Positions 5,200 through 9,519 of a stretch of 9,519 nt of DNA are shown one piece after another; the stretch's first letter is position 1; each line of letters opens with the position of its first letter. Made by a program: the position numbers and the translations under genes. The stretch comes from Candidatus Pacearchaeota archaeon. Its GTDB lineage: Archaea; Nanobdellota; Nanobdellia; Pacearchaeales; GW2011-AR1. The stretch covers positions 1 to 9,519 of the forward strand of contig JACQLL010000009.1 of assembly GCA_016234025.1 (NCBI GenBank), in the 5' to 3' direction. The notes below the pieces were generated by a model, which saw only the letters and a list, made by a program, of their open reading frames with translations, was not told where the DNA came from and did no database searches.

Positions 5200-5573
5200 T
5201 CTTCCTCCTTGAACTTACAAAACAGCTGGTTAAAATCCAGTTCTCCGATTAACTCATTATTCTCCACGATGGGAATGGAATAAGTTCCTTGCGCGACCAT
5301 CTTTCTATAAGCAGATTCGTAACTTTCTTCGACATCTGATGTTTGAATCGGTTTTGTCATTATTTCTTTCGCTTTTGTTTTTTTTGGGTTGAGTTCTCGA
5401 GAGACAACTCTATTGCAAATATCGACAGTCGAAATAATTCCAACAGGAGAATTTTTGTTATCGACGACGATAAGATGTCTGACGCCTGTGTCTCTCAAGA
5501 TTCTGGAGACCTCTAAGACGGAGTCGTTTTCTTTGCAAATCACTGCGTCTCTCAATTTTTCTTTATTCATCAT
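5196..5573 (-). CDS. Stand-alone two-CBS-domain protein
   Basis: The 125-aa protein consists of a tandem CBS pair (Bateman module). The first repeat (about 6-56) has SVLEVSRILRDTGVRHLIVVD followed by PVGIISTVDI, whose G45-I-I-S-T-x-D51 is the usual nucleotide-contacting signature. The second (about 70-120) has AKEIMTK, AYRKMVAQGTYSIPIVE and LIGELDF, where the S/T of that signature is missing, so perhaps only one site binds. CBS pairs bind AMP, ATP, SAM or related adenosyl ligands and usually regulate a partner protein. It lies between two unknown proteins with overlaps on both sides (1 nt upstream as TAATG, 4 nt downstream as ATGA). Two adjacent ATG codons (5573, 5570) are possible starts. 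Confidence 0.92.
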   Translation of the reverse strand: MMNKEKLRDAVICKENDSVLEVSRILRDTGVRHLIVVDNKNSPVGIISTVDICNRVVSRELNPKKTKAKEIMTKPIQTSDVEESYESAYRKMVAQGTYSIPIVENNELIGELDFNQLFCKFKEEE

Positions 5574-6637
5574 TATACTTTACTTTCAAGGTTTTTATTT
5601 TTTTCTATTAACTTTTTTATCTGTTTTGCTGAATATCCCAGCCCTTTAGCCAAAGACGTAAATGGCAAGGCGAGAGTTTTCTTTATTTGTTTTTCTATAA
5701 AGGCAGGAAGCAATTTTGTCAGGCCCTTTGCAGTTAAACCGGCACAAATTCCGACGACAACGGGATTTATTGAATAATCAATCCAAACAGGTTTTGAATA
5801 AGGCTCAATAGGCATTTCTTCTCTGACTGAATCATAAGTATTATCGACTCCCCTTTCAAAATGAAGGGCTTTTTCTCCTGTTCTGTCTAAATCTTTTTGA
5901 GAGACATTGCCTCTTAAACCGAATGCGTTTTTGTCTCCTGTTTCATGTAAGATGTCTTCGGTTTCGTAACCCTCTCTAACTCTTACAATCACATCAGGGA
6001 ACAATTCGTTAAATCTTTCGTTCTGCGCGACACTTTCGTTTTTGACATCTGCTAAATAGTTGCAAAACTCTTTTACAACGTGTTCATTTTTTTCTCTTGC
6101 GTCATAGAATTCTCTGATGTGTTTGTAAAATTCTTTCAATCTTCCTGAACTCTCTCTTGCCTCGGCAGGATTCATTCCGTAGAGTTCGATTATTTTGTCG
6201 TCGAGAGTTTCCATTATTTCTGGTTTCAGAGAATTCCCTGCTTCAAAAAAGTTTTTCAATGTCCCTTCTATCTGAATTTTTAACCTCTCTGCTACTCTCG
6301 AGATAGTTTCGTTTTCTCTGTAAAGGTTGACAAGAGAACCGACGAATTCTCTTCTCTGCAGAAAGTAATCTTCAAACATAGCCCTTGCCTCTGAATTGTT
6401 TTCCCTTGCCTCGCCGACTATTGCCAAAGCTTCCTCAAGATTTCTCGCGGCTTTCATTCCCTCTGGTCCGCCTGTTGCAAAGTCGTAAGCCGTCTTACCA
6501 AGATGCCTTGCGTGTTGAACTCCTTCTCTCAAGTTCTCAAAAAATTCCTGATTAATCAGCGACGCTCCTACAATTCCTGTTCCGACTAAAGTTCCTGTAG
6601 AACCAATCTCTTCGCAATATTCTCTTTTCTCTTCCAT
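5573..6637 (-). CDS. Hypothetical 354-aa helical protein with C-terminal membrane segment, first gene of CBS operon
   Basis: I do not recognise a family. Residues 12-29 are glycine-rich and mildly hydrophobic (STGTLVGTGIVGASL). Residues about 35-205 are charged and almost wholly helical, with probable coiled coils (LEEALAIVGEARENN, SRVAERLKIQIEGTL, RLKEFYKHIREFYDAREKNE). A less regular region (205-285) follows, then a likely transmembrane helix at about 289-313 (INPVVVGICAGLTAKGLTKLL) and a basic tail. ATG 6637 has a TTTAAATA box 22-29 nt upstream, so this gene heads a three-gene leaderless transcript with the CBS protein and the 205-aa protein. The architecture suits a membrane-bound scaffold or receptor regulated by the CBS partner; this is inference. 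Confidence 0.75.
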   Translation of the reverse strand: MEEKREYCEEIGSTGTLVGTGIVGASLINQEFFENLREGVQHARHLGKTAYDFATGGPEGMKAARNLEEALAIVGEARENNSEARAMFEDYFLQRREFVGSLVNLYRENETISRVAERLKIQIEGTLKNFFEAGNSLKPEIMETLDDKIIELYGMNPAEARESSGRLKEFYKHIREFYDAREKNEHVVKEFCNYLADVKNESVAQNERFNELFPDVIVRVREGYETEDILHETGDKNAFGLRGNVSQKDLDRTGEKALHFERGVDNTYDSVREEMPIEPYSKPVWIDYSINPVVVGICAGLTAKGLTKLLPAFIEKQIKKTLALPFTSLAKGLGYSAKQIKKLIEKNKNLESKV

Positions 6638-6658
6638 TGATTCATTTTGGAAAATATG

Positions 6659-6666
6659 TATTTAAA
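6659..6666 (-). promoter_or_regulatory. TATA box of the CBS operon
   Basis: The minus strand reads TTTAAATA, a full archaeal consensus box, 22-29 nt before ATG 6637. No ribosome binding site lies between, so a leaderless mRNA is expected. Confidence 0.65.
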
Positions 6667-6718
6667 CTCTTCTATTGTAACAATATTAAAGTGATAACAG
6701 AGTTAGAGAAACGATAAC

Positions 6719-7537
6719 CTAAGATAATGGTTTTATAAGATTCTGCAGCTGACTTTCTTTAATCTTTAACTCTGCTTTTATCGCGTCTGCACCTGCTCCG
6801 GGTGGCGCTCTTGCGAGATCGTTGTATAGGTCGTTAATGTCTGCTTGTATTCTCGCGGCTCTTGCTCTTTTGGTAGTATCAGTTATGCTTTTAATTTGGC
6901 TCCTGAACATAACTGCTCTTACATTTTTGTCGAAGATTATTAACAAGAAAGACAAAACCGCAATTGCCAAATACAAGATTCCGAGGTTTTCCCACCAAGC
7001 GTAGTCGGACGCCAAGCCGAGAGAAAGGTCGTCCCATCGTAAATAAGCCAACGCCGCAAAAATAATAACGTATGCGCTCCAGCCGATTTTTCTAAACGCA
7101 GAACTGTTAAATCCCTCTATGAAAAAGAAGCCAATGGCAAAAGGCAGAATTGTCGCAAAGAAAACTCCGAGAACTCCGTAAGGTAACCAGATAAAATTAA
7201 CTAAACTCTCTGTCGTTATGTATCTCACGGCGATTAAAGAAACAGCCAGCGAAATAATCAGCCGAACTCCGGCTTTGTCGCCGCCGATTTGCGGAATGTT
7301 CGCAACTGTTTTGTAAACGACTGCGAACAAGATTATGAAGACAAGAAGTTTTATGAAGAAAACCTGTCCTGCGTCAATGCCTCCTGTGAACTGAACGTCG
7401 CCAAGAAGAAAGCTTATCGCATCACCGGAGCCGTCGAGAAAATTATCGAGCGAGTCGCTAAAGCTCCGCGCCGCGACAAATGCTATCGACAGAACTCCAA
7501 TCAACGCCGCGAGAATCAGGATTTTTTTATTTTTCAT
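6719..7537 (-). CDS. Multi-pass membrane protein, paralogue of the upstream gene
   Basis: The 272-aa product starts with a signal-like hydrophobic segment (MKNKKILILAALIGVLSIAFVAA) and has about five further helices (near 60-78, 91-104, 118-141, 152-166 and 184-202), then a soluble basic, probably coiled tail (205-272, with APPGAGA). It is collinear with the neighbouring 238-aa protein: LDxSGDA (34-40), Y-I/L-TTE (106-110), YGxLG (120-124), PF (132-133) and RW (167-168) occur in the same order and near-equal spacing. No transport or catalytic motif is recognised. The ATG at 7537 is chosen over an in-frame one at 7576 because it sits 1 nt after the upstream stop and begins a typical signal segment. 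Co-transcription with the upstream gene is almost certain. Confidence 0.75.
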   Translation of the reverse strand: MKNKKILILAALIGVLSIAFVAARSFSDSLDNFLDGSGDAISFLLGDVQFTGGIDAGQVFFIKLLVFIILFAVVYKTVANIPQIGGDKAGVRLIISLAVSLIAVRYITTESLVNFIWLPYGVLGVFFATILPFAIGFFFIEGFNSSAFRKIGWSAYVIIFAALAYLRWDDLSLGLASDYAWWENLGILYLAIAVLSFLLIIFDKNVRAVMFRSQIKSITDTTKRARAARIQADINDLYNDLARAPPGAGADAIKAELKIKESQLQNLIKPLS

Positions 7538-7538
7538 T

Positions 7539-8255
7539 TTAGTCCATATCACTCGTATCATAAACATCCTTTGCATATTCTTTTTTGCTTGCTCTAGCAG
7601 CTGCGCTCATCTGTTTAGATTTCTCAATCAAAGCTTTTGTTTTTTCTTTAAACCACTTAGCGTAGAATCTTTTTTCCCAGAGAAACATTGCCAAAGCAGC
7701 AATGCCCAAGATTGGATATATTAGAGTACCAAAAGAACCGATTTCTTCTGGAGTGGCAGATAACCACCTAATTCCGAGAACTATAATAAAAGCTAACCAG
7801 AGAAACTTCGCCGCAAATTCATACCCTCCATCATAAGCCCTTTTTGATATTGCGGCGATAGCAAAAAATGGAATTACTCCTGTAAGGACTATGCCTAATG
7901 CCCCATATGACAATAAAATAGAATTTATTTCTTCAGTAGTTAAATAGAAGATTATTAAAAATGACAACACTCCAGCGACCACACCATTAATCCAGACATT
8001 CTTACCTAAAAAAGGCAAGAATCCTCCAATTGAGTAAAGTATCAATGCCGATAATAGAAACAACAAAAATTTTTTAAAGCTATCCCCTTCAATAAAGTTG
8101 AGATTAAAAGCATCCCCACTTCTATCGAGAATTTTATCAAGAATAGTTTCAGATCCTCCTGCGGGCTGCGTCGTCTGCGCAACAACAATCTGCGCCACCA
8201 AAGGCAAAGCAAACATTACAAAAATAAACACTATAAGTAAACTCTTTTTTTGCAT
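7539..8255 (-). CDS. Multi-pass membrane protein with signal peptide, paralogue of the downstream gene
   Basis: The 238-aa product begins with a clear signal peptide (MQKKSLLIVFIFVMFALPLV) and a probable cleavage at VVA-Q27. After LDRSGDA (43-49) come about five membrane helices (62-82, 88-104, 113-135, 149-165 and 174-193), with the motifs YLTTEE, SYGALG and IPF matching its paralogue, and a basic C-terminal tail (KWFKEKTKALIEKSKQ) likely in the cytoplasm. Function is unknown. Its codon choice contains somewhat more A+T-ending codons than its paralogue's. The ATG at 8255 has a TTTATAAA box 21-28 nt upstream. It is the first gene of a two-gene operon and is divergent from another membrane protein with the same kind of signal peptide. 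Confidence 0.75.
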   Translation of the reverse strand: MQKKSLLIVFIFVMFALPLVAQIVVAQTTQPAGGSETILDKILDRSGDAFNLNFIEGDSFKKFLLFLLSALILYSIGGFLPFLGKNVWINGVVAGVLSFLIIFYLTTEEINSILLSYGALGIVLTGVIPFFAIAAISKRAYDGGYEFAAKFLWLAFIIVLGIRWLSATPEEIGSFGTLIYPILGIAALAMFLWEKRFYAKWFKEKTKALIEKSKQMSAAARASKKEYAKDVYDTSDMD

Positions 8256-8275
8256 ACTATTTTAAAGTAAACTTG

Positions 8276-8308
8276 TTTATAAAGTTTTCTCTACTGAACC
8301 TTTATAAA
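8276..8308. promoter_or_regulatory. Paired divergent TATA boxes of the membrane protein genes
   Basis: Two TTTATAAA boxes stand back to back. The one at 8276-8283 serves the minus-strand gene (21-28 nt before ATG 8255) and the one at 8301-8308 serves the plus-strand gene (22-29 nt before ATG 8330). The identical octamer and compact 75-base intergenic region suggest the two transcripts could be controlled together. Confidence 0.6.
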
Positions 8309-8329
8309 ATAATCTTCCTTAATAATAAA

Positions 8330-8986
8330 ATGAAAAAACGCATCTTGTTCACGTTCGTCTTCATGGTTATTTTAGTTTCGTCTCAATTCTCCTCTGCGCA
8401 GAGAAATCCCGGCGACGTCGCGGAAGTTTTGGAAGACGAATTTAACATCGACGCCGACAAAATCCCGTCAAGCCCCGAAGAAATTCAAAGAAAATACCTT
8501 CAGCAACAATGGGAAGAACTGGCAAAGAACAACACATACTACGGAAAGATTCACAACACATTCACAAACAATCAATTGTTCTTCCAAATCGTCTTCGGAA
8601 GCCCTTACCAATTTTCCCTGACATTTCTTTTAATCGTCGCACTTTGGTTCTTTGTTTTGTTTCATGTTTCAAGAGTGATCGAAGGGGCTGGAATTATCAC
8701 GGGATGGAAAGCGTTCTTGGTCGGCGTTGCCGTTGCGATTGTAGTCGCGCAATTAAGAATCCTAAAACTAATCTCAACCTTCGCAATCGACGTGACATTC
8801 AGCAAGGACTCTTGGTGGATTCGTGTAATCTTCGCGATTATAGTTCTTGGCTTGATAGCAGTAGCTCACGTCGCTTCTTCGCTTCTCGAGAAAAAACTAA
8901 ACAAAGATAAAAAAGCGAAAAAAGAAGAGGAGTTTGGACAGAATTTGAGAGAACTAAAATCGCTAAGAAAGAATATCAAGGACTGA
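8330..8986 (+). CDS. Signal-peptide membrane protein (218 aa), likely paralogue of the convergent gene
   Basis: A signal peptide (MKKRILFTFVFMVILVSSQF, likely cut at SSA-Q24) is followed by an exported acidic helical region of about 60 residues (GDVAEVLEDEFNIDADKIPSS, WEELAKNN), three to four membrane helices (about 94-114, 126-141, 144-155 and 163-186) and a highly charged lysine/glutamate tail. An FG pair (89-90), a WK pair (126-127) and F-x-x-D (151-154) occur at exactly the spacing seen in the convergent gene at 8976-9519, suggesting common ancestry. No functional family is recognised. ATG 8330 is chosen for its TATA box at 22-29 nt and the signal peptide; an in-frame TTG at 8273 lies before that promoter. 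The gene end overlaps its convergent neighbour by 11 bp. Confidence 0.75.
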   Translation: MKKRILFTFVFMVILVSSQFSSAQRNPGDVAEVLEDEFNIDADKIPSSPEEIQRKYLQQQWEELAKNNTYYGKIHNTFTNNQLFFQIVFGSPYQFSLTFLLIVALWFFVLFHVSRVIEGAGIITGWKAFLVGVAVAIVVAQLRILKLISTFAIDVTFSKDSWWIRVIFAIIVLGLIAVAHVASSLLEKKLNKDKKAKKEEEFGQNLRELKSLRKNIKD

Positions 8987-9519
8987 ACTCTCTCGTCGTT
9001 TTTCCAACTTCGGCCGCAAAACTAATATCTCTTCCTATTTCGCCTGCTTTCTCTTCTCTTGCTTTGTTTTTAATCGACTTTAATAACTTGCCCAGAGCGA
9101 AAAAAATAACAACGAGTAAAATCAAGCCAATCGCCAGATTAATCACTCCTAATTCTTCTAATACTCCGAATAGTGTGCTTAAGTCCAGTATAAACCCTGT
9201 CATTAGCAGGACGCCTCCTGAAATCGACGCAAGCAAGGCGACAATCACGGCGAGAACCCACGACTTCCAGTCAGAGAAAAAAATTTCCGCGGCGACTTTT
9301 ATTAACAACACGAGAACGACGAAGAGTGAGATTAGAATTATCAGCTCCTGGAGATTGACTTGTCGGTCTGTTTTAATTCCAAAGAGAATCTTGGAGACGA
9401 ATTGCAAGTTTTCCGGAATCTCAATTTCTTTGGCGAGAATCTCGTTGCTTTTGCTTTTCGCTTCGGACACTTTTTGCGTCAGTTCGTCCTCTGTTAAATT
9501 AACCTGCGCCGCGACCGAA
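8976..9519 (-). CDS. Membrane protein, 5' end beyond the window
   Basis: The open frame continues to the right edge (180 codons visible from 9518). The first visible residues, SVAAQVNLTEDE, look like the end of a signal peptide with cleavage before Q, as in the two nearby genes, so the start lies outside the window. A charged segment is followed by four hydrophobic helices (near 60-79, 86-101, 104-117 and 126-142 of the visible part) and a charged tail ending KTTREFSP. FG, WK (37 residues later) and FxxD (25 residues further) match the spacing of the 218-aa convergent protein. A GTG at 9470 could be mistaken for the start. Function is unknown. Confidence 0.75.
   Translation of the reverse strand, partial: SVAAQVNLTEDELTQKVSEAKSKSNEILAKEIEIPENLQFVSKILFGIKTDRQVNLQELIILISLFVVLVLLIKVAAEIFFSDWKSWVLAVIVALLASISGGVLLMTGFILDLSTLFGVLEELGVINLAIGLILLVVIFFALGKLLKSIKNKAREEKAGEIGRDISFAAEVGKTTREFSP

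Noticed and set aside
7538..7576. In-frame upstream ATG extending the 272-aa membrane protein by 13 residues
   Set aside because: It would overlap the upstream gene and add MQRMFMIRVIWTK before a complete signal segment; ATG 7537 is 1 nt after the upstream stop.
8273..8329. TTG start extending the 218-aa protein by 19 codons
   Set aside because: It lies upstream of the TTTATAAA box and would hide the signal peptide start MKKRILF.
9468..9470. GTG as the start of the last gene
   Set aside because: The frame stays open to the window edge and the upstream residues SVAAQVNL look like a signal cleavage region.

Overview
The window looks like chromosomal DNA of an archaeon with a small, compact, A+T-rich genome, most likely a DPANN lineage of the Pacearchaeota/Woesearchaeota type. 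Three genes point to archaea: RNA polymerase subunit N (rpoN), a DacZ-like diadenylate cyclase and a Trm5/Met-10-like methyltransferase. Most confidently placed starts have a TATA-like box (TTTAAATA, TTTATAAA and variants) ending about 20-22 nt upstream and no Shine-Dalgarno sequence, so leaderless transcripts are likely. Gene ends overlap by a few bases, both within operons and between convergent genes. The lineage call is inference; no rRNA gene is present.

Left part (1-2762): a gene-free block of nested inverted repeats (1-430), then on the minus strand rpoN, a HEPN-type gene split by one in-frame TAA codon, and a membrane-anchored diadenylate cyclase domain protein. A divergent DUF2238-like membrane protein follows on the plus strand. 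A second, shorter block of inverted repeats (2604-2730) shares two 11-base words and a similar hairpin order with the first.

Middle part (2763-6637): an orphan 178-aa protein (plus) overlaps the end of a D1-less Trm5-like methyltransferase (minus). A divergent 82-aa two-helix membrane protein comes next, then a short spacer with a GC-rich hairpin. A tightly overlapping minus-strand operon then encodes, in order of transcription, a 354-aa helical protein with a membrane segment, a two-CBS-domain nucleotide sensor and a 205-aa protein with hydrophobic segments.

Right part (6719-9519): four integral membrane proteins, three with a visible N-terminal export signal or its end. The first two (minus, 1 nt apart) are collinear paralogues. 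The next two (plus and minus, convergent) keep identical spacing between conserved residues and look like a second paralogous pair. The last gene runs off the window. Their function cannot be read from the sequence; the clustering of two duplicated membrane families is the strongest candidate for an undescribed system here, followed by the structured repeat family.
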